From the NCBI GenBank assembly GCA_035524335.1, contig DATKPE010000003.1:1-64000 (forward strand): a stretch of 64,000 bases of DNA, read 5' to 3'. A model generated the notes under the pieces. That model was given only the letters and a program-made list of their open reading frames with translations, was not told where the DNA came from and did not search any database. Position numbers and translations under genes: made by a program. This document shows positions 43,720-52,948 of this stretch, one piece after another; position 1 is the first letter of the stretch; the number at the start of each line of letters is the position of its first letter. The stretch is from DATKPE01 sp035524335 (GTDB lineage Bacteria > Bacteroidota > Ignavibacteria > UBA10030 > SZUA-254).

Positions 43720-45176
43720 CCGCCGGACCCTGTACGCCTGTTGAATTCACCGATCATGCTTTCAATCCGGGCGGATTCATTCACAAACACATCGTGCCAG
43801 AATTCGGGCGACCATTGGCGGTTCAATTCCTCCAGCGATTTTCCCTGCTGTTCCACCCACGTATAGTATTTGAGATTGTGAATCGCCTTCCGATCATAAT
43901 ACCCGAGTTCCCGGAAAAAGTCAATCCTCTGGTGAAGAAGAGCCGCACCGTGATCGGCGGCGGCGTGCATGAGGGAATAGTTCCCTTTCTCGCCGCGCAG
44001 TTCCAGAAGCCGGGAACCGTACATCTCCGTCGAATCGGTAAAAATGGTAAAAATAACGTCCTGCGGTCCAAGCTCGTAATATCGCGCGGTTTTTATCGCC
44101 GCAAGCAGGTTGCCTATCCCCGAGATGCCAAGGAGCGGCAGGTTCGGGAGTATGGATGGATTGACGCCGATGGAGGTGAGGTACCGGACTCCCTCCGGTT
44201 CATTGAAGAGCCGGAGAACCCTCATGCAATCCTCGTCGTCCACCGCCGCGATGCAGTCGGTATTCCGGACATTGTGGACCCAGGGCACATGTTTGTCCCC
44301 GATGCCCTCGATCCGGTGTGCGCCGAATCCGTTCATCAGAAGCGTCGGGCACTGAAGCGCTTCCGCGGCCACGACCTGCAGGCGGGGAAACTGCATTTTC
44401 AGATAATCGCCTGCGGCAATGGTGCCGGCGGAACCGGTGGCGGAGACGAATGCCGCCGGTGAAGCCGACACCCCGCGGAGAGAGCGGAAAACCTCCTCCA
44501 CCGCAGGACCGGTGACATTGTAATGAAAGATCGGATTGCCGAATTCCTCGAATTGATTGAAGATGACATTCCGGGGATCTTCCTTCAGTTCCCAGCACTT
44601 GTCGTATATCTCCTTCACGTTCGATTCGCAACCGGGGGTCGCGATCACCTCGGCGCCGATCTTTTTCAGCCATTCGAACCGTTCCTTCGACATCTGTTCG
44701 GGAAGGATCGCGATCGGCGTGCACCCGAGCACCGCGCAGTCGAACGCACCGCCCCGGCAGTAATTGCCGGTGGAGGGCCAGACCGCTTTATGGACAGCGG
44801 GATCGAACTCGCCCGATACCAGCCGGGGCACCAGACATCCGAACGCAGCCCCCACCTTGTGCGCACCGGTGGGAAAATATTTTCCGACCAGGCCGATGAT
44901 CCGGGCCGGGACGCCGGTGATCGAGGAGGGAATTTCGAGCTGATTGACACTCCCGAATCCGCCGGTCGCAATATCGTTCTTCCAGGTGATGCGGAAAAGA
45001 TTCAGCGGGTCGACATCCCACAGACCGATGCGGGACAGTTTCGCCACGAGGCCGGGGGGCAGGCTTCCGGGGTCGCGCATCTGCCGGAAGGTCGGGATCG
45101 TGATGCCCCGTTCGCGGCACCGGGCCGCGGTTCGTGCGATGACGGCGTCGCGCGCCGATTGACTGACTACTGCCAT
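43716..45176 (-). CDS. TrpB-like fold-II PLP-dependent enzyme of unknown reaction
   Basis: 486 residues. The lysine that binds PLP is probably Lys107 in FPTGAHKVGAA, resembling the TGAHK site of tryptophan synthase beta. WPSTGNYCRGGAFDCAVLGCTPIAILPE and the glycine-rich FVSATGSAGTIAAGDY are the other cofactor loops. It is longer than cysteine synthase and is not the 398-residue YgeX (diaminopropionate ammonia-lyase), whose AFKMLGGAYA site is absent. Genes of this type sit in ygeW-containing loci in other anaerobes. An eliminating lyase for the amino acid left after ring breakdown would fit the operon. Its reaction cannot be read from sequence. Confidence 0.78.
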   Translation of the reverse strand: MAVVSQSARDAVIARTAARCRERGITIPTFRQMRDPGSLPPGLVAKLSRIGLWDVDPLNLFRITWKNDIATGGFGSVNQLEIPSSITGVPARIIGLVGKYFPTGAHKVGAAFGCLVPRLVSGEFDPAVHKAVWPSTGNYCRGGAFDCAVLGCTPIAILPEQMSKERFEWLKKIGAEVIATPGCESNVKEIYDKCWELKEDPRNVIFNQFEEFGNPIFHYNVTGPAVEEVFRSLRGVSASPAAFVSATGSAGTIAAGDYLKMQFPRLQVVAAEALQCPTLLMNGFGAHRIEGIGDKHVPWVHNVRNTDCIAAVDDEDCMRVLRLFNEPEGVRYLTSIGVNPSILPNLPLLGISGIGNLLAAIKTARYYELGPQDVIFTIFTDSTEMYGSRLLELRGEKGNYSLMHAAADHGAALLHQRIDFFRELGYYDRKAIHNLKYYTWVEQQGKSLEELNRQWSPEFWHDVFVNESARIESMIGEFNRRTGSGG

Positions 45177-45194
45177 GTGCTCTCTCCTCTCTCC

Positions 45195-46364
45195 TTAACG
45201 TGTGACAGCGTGCCGGAGGAACGATCCGACATCCTTTTTCCGCGACATCAGGATCATCGCGGCGATGACGAACGGCTTGAAGCTTGCCTCACGGTACGTG
45301 GCAAGCCGGTAGCGTTCGAAGACATTCTTCGCGACCTCTCCCTGGGCACAGCTCACGCCCGAAATATCGGCAGGCAGACAGTGCATATAGAGCGCATTCC
45401 CGCCTGCGGTCAGCCGCATCCGGCTGTCGGTACATTCCCAGGAGGTATATCGCGCATTGTTCGCAAGACACTCCTTCTCCAGCGCGGCAAGCCCCGTCTT
45501 GTCCGATTTTTTCAGCAGTTCGGTTCTCCGTTCCATGACCTGCAGGGGCGCCCACGATTTCGGATAGACGATGTCTGCATTCCGGAAGGCGTCCTCCATC
45601 GTCGGCGCGATCTCGAATGTTCCCCCGCTTGCCGGAGCCTGCCGGCGCGCACGCTCCACGACATCGGGGAGCAGGTCATACCCCGGTGGCGCCGCCAGGG
45701 AAACGTGCATGCCGAATCGCGTCATCAGCCCGATGATCCCCTGCGGCACCGAGAGCGGCTTGCCGTAACTCGGCGAATATGCCCAGGTCATGGCGATCTT
45801 TTTTCCCCGGAGCGCCTCCGCGGATCCGAAATGCGTGATGAGGTGGACGAGGTCTGCCATGGCCTGTGTCGGATGATCGATATCGCACTGAAGATTGATG
45901 ACGGTCGGCCGCTGGTGCAGCACGCCTGCGTCGTATCCCTCGCCGACGGCGTCACTGACCTCGCGCATGTAGGAATTGCCCTCCCCCAGATACATATCAT
46001 CCCGGATGCCGATCACCTCGGTCAGAAACGAGATCATATTCGCGGTCTCCCGCACGGTCTCGCCGTGGGAGATCTGCGACTTTTCCTCGTCCAGATCTGC
46101 GAGCGCAAGTCCCAGCGCGTTGACGGCAGATGCGAAGCTGAAGCGGGTCCGGGTCGATTTGTCCCTGAAGACCGATATCGCGAGACCTGTGTCGTAGAGC
46201 CGGAATGATTTGCCGTGCCGGTGCATTTCGCTCAATATTTCCGCGAGCAGGGCGAGGGTGCGGATATCCTCATCCGACTTGTCCCAGGTGAGAAGAAAGT
46301 CTTCTCCGAAACTGCCGGCGGGCGCGGGTTGACAGCGTTCAATAAGCGTGTGGAGATGGGTCAT
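45195..46364 (-). CDS. ygeW: YgeW, knotted carbamoyltransferase
   Basis: 389 residues, matching YgeW of E. coli in length. The carbamoyl-phosphate loop reads FRDKSTRTRFSFA (residues 67-79), and the HPTQAMADL motif at His164 is typical of the aspartate/ornithine transcarbamylase superfamily. YMHCLPADISGVSC near the C-terminus matches the YgeW branch, which has a knotted second domain. It is not a pyrimidine-biosynthesis ATCase. In ygeW loci the reaction is thought to run from a ureido compound and phosphate to carbamoyl phosphate, saving ATP. It lies 9 bp after the 2Fe-2S gene and 18 bp before the TrpB-like gene. No carbamate kinase is in this window. Confidence 0.92.
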   Translation of the reverse strand: MTHLHTLIERCQPAPAGSFGEDFLLTWDKSDEDIRTLALLAEILSEMHRHGKSFRLYDTGLAISVFRDKSTRTRFSFASAVNALGLALADLDEEKSQISHGETVRETANMISFLTEVIGIRDDMYLGEGNSYMREVSDAVGEGYDAGVLHQRPTVINLQCDIDHPTQAMADLVHLITHFGSAEALRGKKIAMTWAYSPSYGKPLSVPQGIIGLMTRFGMHVSLAAPPGYDLLPDVVERARRQAPASGGTFEIAPTMEDAFRNADIVYPKSWAPLQVMERRTELLKKSDKTGLAALEKECLANNARYTSWECTDSRMRLTAGGNALYMHCLPADISGVSCAQGEVAKNVFERYRLATYREASFKPFVIAAMILMSRKKDVGSFLRHAVTR

Positions 46365-46373
46365 AGGTATCCG

Positions 46374-46868
46374 TCATGAATTGAAGGAATGGGAACGGAG
46401 CGCGTGCTCCTGATAGTACGGGATCACCGACTCGACGGCATCGACGATCTGCTGGTATCCGGTACAGCGGCAGAGATTGCCGTAGAGGGCACGGCGGATC
46501 TGATCACGGGTCGGGTTCGGATGCCGGAGAAGAAACGCATGCGCCGTCAGGATCATTCCGGGCGTGCAGAACCCGCATTGGACGGCTCCGGCCGAGATAA
46601 ACGCCTCCTGAAGCGGGTGGAGCGTACCGTCGGTCCGGGCCATACCCTCGATGGTAAGGATTTCAGCGCCCTCCACCTCGGCAAGGCGGCGGGTGCAGAT
46701 TTTCATCGGCTCGTCGTTGATGAGGATGGTACAGGCGCCGCAGGCGCCGATATCGCACGCATTTTTGGTGCCCGTCAGACCGAGATCTTCCCGGAGAAAA
46801 TCGACCAGACGTTTTCCGGCGAGTGTTTCGTCGGCAAAGACGGTTTTTCCGTTCACGGAAAATTTCAT
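46374..46868 (-). CDS. 2Fe-2S subunit of a molybdenum hydroxylase
   Basis: 164 residues. The plant-type cluster Cys are Cys38, Cys43, Cys46 and Cys58 (CDIGACGACTI), and the second, proximal cluster has Cys98, Cys101, Cys133 and Cys135 (CGFCTPGM and NLCRCTGYQ). This is the small subunit of xanthine dehydrogenase-family enzymes and relays electrons from the Mo site. It overlaps the stop of the large-subunit gene by 4 bp. No FAD subunit accompanies this pair, unlike the XdhA/XdhB pair at the operon start, so either the XdhA FAD domain is shared, or electrons go to another carrier such as ferredoxin. Confidence 0.93.
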   Translation of the reverse strand: MKFSVNGKTVFADETLAGKRLVDFLREDLGLTGTKNACDIGACGACTILINDEPMKICTRRLAEVEGAEILTIEGMARTDGTLHPLQEAFISAGAVQCGFCTPGMILTAHAFLLRHPNPTRDQIRRALYGNLCRCTGYQQIVDAVESVIPYYQEHALRSHSFNS

Positions 46869-49150
46869 GCCTGCACCTCCTCCCGCCGGGGAACCTTCGT
46901 CTGGACCGGAAACCGGATCGGCAGACTGTAGAACCGCCGGCCGGTCGCATTGCAGACCGCGTTGGCGATTGCCGGCGCCATGATTTCATTTGCCGGTTCA
47001 CCCAGACTCTTCGCGCCGGAGGGCGATACCGGATCGTGATTCTCGATGATGATCGCCTTCATCGGCGGAAGATCCAGCGTGCGGGATATCCGGTAGGTGT
47101 TGAGATTTCTGTTGGCGATGATGCCATTGTCGGATTTGACTTCTTCGTGCAGTGCGTAGCCGATGCTCATGGCCATACCGCCATAAATCTGTCCGAGCAC
47201 CATCTCCCGGTTCACCGCCCTGCCGATATCGTGTGCGGCGACCGCATTGAGAAGCCGGATTTTGCCGGTTGTCCTGTTCACCGTCAGTTCGACGGCCTGA
47301 CAGCCGTAGACCCAGGTGAAATATGCCTTTCCCTGGCCGGTATGCTCATCCCACGTCACCTGCGGCGCGCGGTAGACGCCGAGAGCGTACGGAAACTGCT
47401 GATGACTGTACATATAGGCGATCGCCTCGCTAAAGGAGACCGATTCGCCGTTCGCGGCGCGGACTCTTCCCCCGGAAAATGTGACTCCCTCCGGAACAGT
47501 CGACAGCTGTTCAGCCACCGACCGCGCGATCGTCCGCTTCAGCTCCGCTGCGGCCTGACACACCGCTCCCCCGCCCATGATCGTCCCCCGCGAAGCGACC
47601 GTGGTGCCGCTGTCGGGTATGACGGATGTCGACGACCTGCGGTACCGGATCGTATCCGCCGGGATCCCGAGCTCCTCCGCGAGGAGCAGGATCATCGCCG
47701 TTTCAGATCCCTGTCCGTTTTCATGGACGCCCGCCTCCAGGATGACGGAGCCGTCGGCCTGCACGTTGACGATCGCTGCGCAGAAATCGACTCCCTCGGC
47801 ACCCAGACTGACTCCCCGGTAGCTCATTGCGAGCCCGATGCCGTACATCTCCTCCTCCGTTCCCTCCCCGCGGGTCGCCCGCTTGAGCTTCGTCTCATAA
47901 TCAATCTCTTTCAGAACCGCATCGAGCACCTGACCCATCGCAACAGTGTGGGTATCGAGCTTCTGGCCCGTGATGGTGACGCTGTTCTGCTTCACCATGT
48001 TGAGTTTCCGGAACGCCACCGCCGACATGCCGAGTTTTTCCGCCGCAAGCTCCACCATCTGCTCGACGACGAAATTCATCTGCGGCGATCCGAAGCCTCG
48101 CATCGCGCCGGTCACGACATTGTTCGTGTAGACGCCGGTCGTATCGCATTGGACGTTCCCGACCACGTACGGACCACAGCACTGCACCGTCGACCTCCAG
48201 GTCACCCAGGGAGTCACCGAGCAATACGCACCTCCGTCTGCCACAATGGTGCATCTGACAGCCGTGATTTTTCCCGATCTGGTCACCCCCATCGCATAAT
48301 GGACTTTATAGGGGTGCCGCTTGTAGCTCTCCCGGATCGACCAGTCCCGCGTATATCTGATTTTCACCGGCCTGCCGGTAAGTCTCGCCGCGAGTGCGGC
48401 ACGTGCGCAGACCACGGCGGCGGTGTCATCCTTGCCGCCGAACCCGCCGCCCAGCGGCGTACCGACGATCTCGATATCGGCAAGCGGTACGCCCAGACAC
48501 GCCGCGGTGAAACGCCGTGTGCTGAACGGATGCTGCATACTGCCGTATATTTCGATAACTCCGTCTCCCCGCGGTATGGCGACGGCCACCTCCGTTTCCA
48601 TGTACGCATGCTCGACGAACTGCGTCTGAAAATCGTGCTCGAGGATGACATCGGCCTCCCGCATTCCCCGTTCGGCATCCCCCCTGCGGACCCTGTGCGT
48701 GTTGATGACGTTCGATCCGTGCTGTTCGTGAATGAGCGGTGCGCCGGGGGCCAGTGCATCGGTCGGATCCAGCACCCGCGGGAGGGGCTCCGCATCGAGA
48801 CGGACGTATTTCGCGGCCTGCATCGCGGCTTCGCGCGATTCCGCCACGACCACGGCGATCACGTCACCGTTATATCTGATTTTGTCGTCCGCAAAGATCC
48901 TGTAATCGCGGATGATCTGCCCGACCCGGTTGGAACCGGGAACATCCCGCGCGGTCAGAACACGCACGACGCCGGGGCATCGTTCCGCCTCCGCCGTTTC
49001 GATCGACCGGATCCTGGCGTGCACTTCGTCGCTGTACACCGGAACCGCATGCAGGAGATCCGCAAAATGCAGATCGTCCGTAAACTTCGCCGCACCGGTC
49101 ACTTTGGCCCGCACGTCATTGCGCCAGCCTGAATTGGTCAACCCGGACAT
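46865..49150 (-). CDS. molybdopterin-binding large subunit, second xanthine-dehydrogenase-family enzyme
   Basis: 761 residues from the ATG at 49150, chosen over the one at 49156 because the AAGGG ribosome-binding site is 8 bp from the former and only 2 bp from the latter. Aldehyde oxidase/xanthine dehydrogenase features are GGGFGGKDD, MRGFGSPQM and the base Glu718 in SLGEPANE. The segment corresponding to the bovine Glu802 region reads TRDWSIRESYKRHPY (Trp270), so the substrate pocket differs from classical xanthine dehydrogenase. It is not a CO dehydrogenase, since there is no AYxCSFR loop. It resembles XdhD-type enzymes in the E. coli locus. It overlaps hyuA by 13 bp and the 2Fe-2S gene by 4 bp. 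Confidence 0.88.
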   Translation of the reverse strand: MSGLTNSGWRNDVRAKVTGAAKFTDDLHFADLLHAVPVYSDEVHARIRSIETAEAERCPGVVRVLTARDVPGSNRVGQIIRDYRIFADDKIRYNGDVIAVVVAESREAAMQAAKYVRLDAEPLPRVLDPTDALAPGAPLIHEQHGSNVINTHRVRRGDAERGMREADVILEHDFQTQFVEHAYMETEVAVAIPRGDGVIEIYGSMQHPFSTRRFTAACLGVPLADIEIVGTPLGGGFGGKDDTAAVVCARAALAARLTGRPVKIRYTRDWSIRESYKRHPYKVHYAMGVTRSGKITAVRCTIVADGGAYCSVTPWVTWRSTVQCCGPYVVGNVQCDTTGVYTNNVVTGAMRGFGSPQMNFVVEQMVELAAEKLGMSAVAFRKLNMVKQNSVTITGQKLDTHTVAMGQVLDAVLKEIDYETKLKRATRGEGTEEEMYGIGLAMSYRGVSLGAEGVDFCAAIVNVQADGSVILEAGVHENGQGSETAMILLLAEELGIPADTIRYRRSSTSVIPDSGTTVASRGTIMGGGAVCQAAAELKRTIARSVAEQLSTVPEGVTFSGGRVRAANGESVSFSEAIAYMYSHQQFPYALGVYRAPQVTWDEHTGQGKAYFTWVYGCQAVELTVNRTTGKIRLLNAVAAHDIGRAVNREMVLGQIYGGMAMSIGYALHEEVKSDNGIIANRNLNTYRISRTLDLPPMKAIIIENHDPVSPSGAKSLGEPANEIMAPAIANAVCNATGRRFYSLPIRFPVQTKVPRREEVQA

Positions 49151-50493
49151 AACCATTTCCCTTTCGGTTCTGTTCCCGGAATAAGTTCATTTTTCCTCAC
49201 GACCTCACGCCCGCCCAGAAAGACATGCTCGAAGCTCAGCGTCGAATGCCGGTCCGGATAGGTTTCATGGACGTTGCTGATGGAGGACCAGACCGGCCTT
49301 TTCCCTCCCTGCGGATCGACAACGGCAATATCTGCGTCTGCACCGGGACGGAGGCTTCCCTTTCGCGGAAAGACGCCGAGCAGTTCTGCTGGCGCGGCGG
49401 AACAGTGACGCGCCATCGCCCGGAATGCCTGATCCCCCCGGGGACGGAAAAGATCGAAGACGATGTGGGACAATGCGCCGATCCCTGCCACGCCGTTGGG
49501 AATCATGCGGATATCAGAAACCGGCCGGTCCTTGTCCGCGCGCATGAACGCACAGTGATCGGTCGCAAAAAGATCGATGCTCCCTTCGCCGGCGTAAACG
49601 GCGAGTTTCCGCCGCCGCCCCTCGTCTCTCAGGGGGGGTGAACAGAGCCAGCGATGACCGCCGGGCCGCGTGAGAACATCCTCGCTGTGGACGATATACT
49701 GCGGACAGGTTTCGCAGGTGATCGACTGTGACCCGCGCGCCGCGGCAATCAGTTCGACGCCTTCGGGGGTGGAGACATGGACGATATGGATCCGTGCATT
49801 TTCGGCTCTGGCGATTCCGATGAGCCGCTCAATCGCCACGATTTCTGCCTCGGGAGGACGAAGAAGTGTGTGCGTGAACGGCTCACGGAGCGGATACAGA
49901 TCCGACGGTATCCCTTGCAGAACAGCCTCGTCTTCGCAGTGGATCAGAAACCGCACTCCTCTCCCCGCCAGCCGCCGGAACAGAGACACTATGTCATCAT
50001 AGGAGGCATAGATCCCGGCGTGCTTATAGGTCGTGTAGAGTTTGATCGACCGGAATCCGCTGTCGACCGCGGTCACAATGTCGCCCCAGCCCTGTTCGTC
50101 AAACCGTGTCGGCGTCAGGTGCCAGAAATAATCGGTGAAGCAGTTCCGTTCCGCTTTGGAGCGCGCCCGTCCGATCGCTTCGCCCAGCCGTTCCTGCCCG
50201 GATTGGGTGATGAAGGTCGCGATGGCGGTGATGCCGTTCCGGACCGCCGCTTCGGTCCCGCTTCGATACCCGTCGGCCAGAGGATATCCGCCGATAACAT
50301 CATCCAGATGCGTATGGATGTCAATCAGGCCGGGCAGGACAAATTTCCCGCCGGCATCGATAATCTCATCGGCATCGGACGACGGGAGCGCCTCGCCGAT
50401 CAAACTGATGACGCGGTTTTCAACGGCGAGATCGGCTTTTCGCAATCCCTCGTCCAGACAGACAACGCCGTTTTTTATTATCAGCATGCTCAT
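49138..50493 (-). CDS. hyuA: dihydropyrimidinase/hydantoinase family cyclic amidohydrolase
   Basis: 451 residues. The metal site begins IDIHTHLD (His60, His62), the candidate carbamylated Lys lies in SIKLYTTYKHAG, and IHCEDEAV plus IHIVHVSTPEGVELI supply further ligands. CETCPQYI and the closing Asp site FATDHCAF match the hydantoinase/dihydropyrimidinase branch. The enzyme opens cyclic ureides such as dihydropyrimidines and hydantoins. HyuA occurs in the ygeW-ssnA locus of E. coli. It overlaps the threonine-synthase-like gene by 4 bp and the Mo large subunit by 13 bp, so expression is tightly linked to a DPD-like reductase and other amidohydrolases. Confidence 0.92.
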   Translation of the reverse strand: MSMLIIKNGVVCLDEGLRKADLAVENRVISLIGEALPSSDADEIIDAGGKFVLPGLIDIHTHLDDVIGGYPLADGYRSGTEAAVRNGITAIATFITQSGQERLGEAIGRARSKAERNCFTDYFWHLTPTRFDEQGWGDIVTAVDSGFRSIKLYTTYKHAGIYASYDDIVSLFRRLAGRGVRFLIHCEDEAVLQGIPSDLYPLREPFTHTLLRPPEAEIVAIERLIGIARAENARIHIVHVSTPEGVELIAAARGSQSITCETCPQYIVHSEDVLTRPGGHRWLCSPPLRDEGRRRKLAVYAGEGSIDLFATDHCAFMRADKDRPVSDIRMIPNGVAGIGALSHIVFDLFRPRGDQAFRAMARHCSAAPAELLGVFPRKGSLRPGADADIAVVDPQGGKRPVWSSISNVHETYPDRHSTLSFEHVFLGGREVVRKNELIPGTEPKGKWLCPG

Positions 50494-51713
50494 GGTATCC
50501 GCAGAGAAGCCAGAACATCCTCGTCCGCCGGAATGGTACGCGGAACGGGAAGTGATCTCATCGGCGCGTCGATATCCTTCAGCCCATGCCCCGTGATAAG
50601 GAGAACGACCTGCTCCGAGGGATGAAGTGCTCCCGCCGCGGCGATTTTTCTGACGCCTGCGACCACGGCCGCGGCGGCAGGTTCCGCAAATATTCCCTCG
50701 CTCTGCGCAAGAAGCCGCTGTCCCTCCAGGATCTCCCGGTCCGTCACGATAACCGTCCCTCCGGAAGTGGCAAGGACAGCTTCCCGGGCCAGGTGAGCGT
50801 TCGACGGAACGGAGACGGAGATCGAATCCGCAATCGTGTCCGGTTTCTGCGCACTGCGATATACCCCGGAGAGGATATACCGATGAATCGCCGAGGAAGT
50901 GTTCGCCTGTACGGAAAACAGCCGCGGCATTTTTTTGATCACCCGCGCCTGAAGCAGATCGTAAAAGGCCTTGTAGACTCCGAACAGGATGACGCCATCC
51001 CCCACGGGAATAAAAATCGTATCGGGGACCTTCCAGCCGTTCTGGGCAAAGATTTCAAAACCGACTGTTTTCTTCCCCTCGATGGTCAGGGGATGATAAC
51101 CGGTATTCCGGTTCAGACCCCCGCGCAGTTTCGTAAAGGCGAGCGACATCCGGAACGCATCATCATACGTTCCCCTGACCGGAAACACCTTTGCCCCGAA
51201 CATGAGCATCTGGACCAGTTTGGCTTTCGGCGCCTTCTCGGGGACGAAGATGACCGCACGGCGGTGTGCCGATGCCGCAACCGCTGCGAGCGCGCTCGCC
51301 GCGTTGCCGGTGGAGGCGGTGACGACCGTCGGGGCCCGCAGTCGGCCGGCTTCGGCAACTACCAGAAACGATGCGCGGTCCTTCAGGGAGCCGCTGGGAT
51401 TGAGTCCATCGTTCTTGAGCCAGAGATGCCTGCACCCGATTGCTTTGCCGAGTCCGCCCGCGGGCGTGAAAGGAGTGTTCCCGACCGGATACGGAGGATA
51501 ATATTTCGACTCCACTGCGGAAAAAAGATCCCACCGGGCATTCGACCGGGAGAATTTTTTCCGGATGGTCTCGTAATCAAACTCTGCGGTCAGGACGCCG
51601 CAGAGGGGTTCGCCCGGTTTCCAGAGATGTTCGCACGTCGGGCAGAGATACCGTACTTCATTCCGCCTGTACGACGCCCCGCAATGAGAACAGCGATATC
51701 TGAATTCTGTCAT
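50490..51713 (-). CDS. threonine synthase-like PLP enzyme with N-terminal zinc ribbon
   Basis: 407 residues. A zinc ribbon (CSHCG at Cys8/Cys11 and CPTC at Cys24/Cys27) is followed by a fold-II PLP domain. PLP-binding Lys111 is in NPSGSLKDRAS, with TASTGNAASALA as the phosphate loop and LITGHGLKD near the end. This is the class of threonine synthase paralogues with a ribbon, but no threonine pathway genes are around and the operon is catabolic, so it probably acts on a different amino acid, for example removing ammonia. Its start is 17 bp after ygeY and its stop overlaps hyuA. It may replace the missing YgeX; this is inference. Confidence 0.82.
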   Translation of the reverse strand: MTEFRYRCSHCGASYRRNEVRYLCPTCEHLWKPGEPLCGVLTAEFDYETIRKKFSRSNARWDLFSAVESKYYPPYPVGNTPFTPAGGLGKAIGCRHLWLKNDGLNPSGSLKDRASFLVVAEAGRLRAPTVVTASTGNAASALAAVAASAHRRAVIFVPEKAPKAKLVQMLMFGAKVFPVRGTYDDAFRMSLAFTKLRGGLNRNTGYHPLTIEGKKTVGFEIFAQNGWKVPDTIFIPVGDGVILFGVYKAFYDLLQARVIKKMPRLFSVQANTSSAIHRYILSGVYRSAQKPDTIADSISVSVPSNAHLAREAVLATSGGTVIVTDREILEGQRLLAQSEGIFAEPAAAAVVAGVRKIAAAGALHPSEQVVLLITGHGLKDIDAPMRSLPVPRTIPADEDVLASLRIP

Positions 51714-51730
51714 GGAATGTCCCCTGCCTC

Positions 51731-52939
51731 TCAGATCTTTCCGTTCATCCTGGCAATAAACGCCGCATAGAATGAAGAAGCGGCGCTCAGGTGTTCGACG
51801 GGGCAGGCCTCGTTCGCCGCATGGGCGTAGACTTCATTACCCGGCCCGAGACCGAAACAGGGAATCCCGTGCATACCGGCAATGGCGACCCCGTTCGTGC
51901 TGAAGGTCCATTTGCCGACGACCGGTTCGCGCCCGATCGTCGCGCGGTACGCCTCGACTGCCTGCCGCAGATAGGGGGACGATTCCTCCATCACCCATGT
52001 GGGAAAGTATTTCTCCGTCTGATAGACTTTGCCGGTGTAGGCACGTTCAGCATACGTCAGGACGGAGACCTGGGCGTCGGGGTAGCCGGCCGTCCGGGCT
52101 GCGGCCTGAACTTCCGCGATGGCGCTTTCCTTCGTTTCGCCCGCGGTCAGCCGGCGGTCCAGATGAATGCCGGCACCGTCGGGGACGGCGCACAGCGAGG
52201 GGGACGACGAGACCGATTCCGTCACGGTGACGGTTCCCTTGCCGAGGAACGGATCGGACCGCAGACGTTCATTCAGTTTTTCGATCTCGAGCGCGATGCG
52301 CGCGATTTTGTAGATCGCGTTATCCCCCCGTTCGGGTGCGGAGCCGTGACAGCTTTTTCCCTTCACATCGACGTGCATCTCCATTCTGCCGCGATGTCCG
52401 CGGTAAATGTTGAGATTCGTCGGCTCCGTGATGATGACAAGCTCCGGCCGGAGGCGCTCTTCTTTGATGAGATACTGCCAGCAGAGCCCGTCACAATCCT
52501 CCTCCATGACGGTGCCGGTCAGGTAGACCGAAAACTGATCGTTCAAATTCAGTTCCTTCACGAGCGAGGCGGCGCTGATCATGCAGGCCATCCCCCCCTT
52601 CTGGTCGACCGTCCCCCTTCCCCAGATTTTTCCTTCCGCCACTTTCGGGACGAAGGGATTCGAATGCCACTGATCCAGATCGCCGGGATAGACCGTATCG
52701 ATGTGCGCATCGAACGCGATGGCTCTCGGTCCACGACCGATCCGCCCGATGATGCTTCCCAGGCCGTCGATCCTGATCTCTTCCACCCCCGCCCGTTCCA
52801 TTTCACGCCGGATCACGTCGACGACATCCTTTTCCTTGCCGGAAAACGACTGCGTTTTCACGAGCTCGGATAAAATCCGCACCGTCTCGGGCTCCTGCTC
52901 CTTTGCACGCCGCTGAATATTCTGATAGAGAGTCTCCAT
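51731..52939 (-). CDS. ygeY: YgeY-type M20 metallo-amidohydrolase
   Basis: 402 residues, the length of YgeY. The M20 metal centre is seen as FDAHIDTV (His79, Asp81), GRGTVDQKGGMACM (Asp112) and VMEEDCDG (Glu146, Glu147), with the dimer region GKSCHGSAPERGDNAIYKI. No signal peptide, so it is cytoplasmic. M20 members split amide bonds in N-carbamoyl or N-acyl amino acids and peptides. It is encoded 9 bp after ssnA and 17 bp before the threonine-synthase-like gene. An N-carbamoyl hydrolysis step in nucleobase breakdown is inferred from position. Confidence 0.9.
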   Translation of the reverse strand: METLYQNIQRRAKEQEPETVRILSELVKTQSFSGKEKDVVDVIRREMERAGVEEIRIDGLGSIIGRIGRGPRAIAFDAHIDTVYPGDLDQWHSNPFVPKVAEGKIWGRGTVDQKGGMACMISAASLVKELNLNDQFSVYLTGTVMEEDCDGLCWQYLIKEERLRPELVIITEPTNLNIYRGHRGRMEMHVDVKGKSCHGSAPERGDNAIYKIARIALEIEKLNERLRSDPFLGKGTVTVTESVSSSPSLCAVPDGAGIHLDRRLTAGETKESAIAEVQAAARTAGYPDAQVSVLTYAERAYTGKVYQTEKYFPTWVMEESSPYLRQAVEAYRATIGREPVVGKWTFSTNGVAIAGMHGIPCFGLGPGNEVYAHAANEACPVEHLSAASSFYAAFIARMNGKI

Positions 52940-52948
52940 ACTGCTCCT

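Noticed and set aside
43716..45176. annotation as YgeX diaminopropionate ammonia-lyase
   Set aside because: Length and PLP lysine context (TGAHK) differ from YgeX, so only the broader fold-II family was named.
44523..46208. 561-codon plus-strand ORF
   Set aside because: It is antisense to ygeW and the TrpB-like gene and resembles nothing known.
46823..49132. 769-codon plus-strand ORF
   Set aside because: It mirrors the Mo large subunit on the opposite strand, is rich in Arg/His/Asp and matches no family; the minus-strand gene has clear motifs.
46865..49150. annotation as CO dehydrogenase large subunit CoxL
   Set aside because: The AYxCSFR active-site loop is missing.
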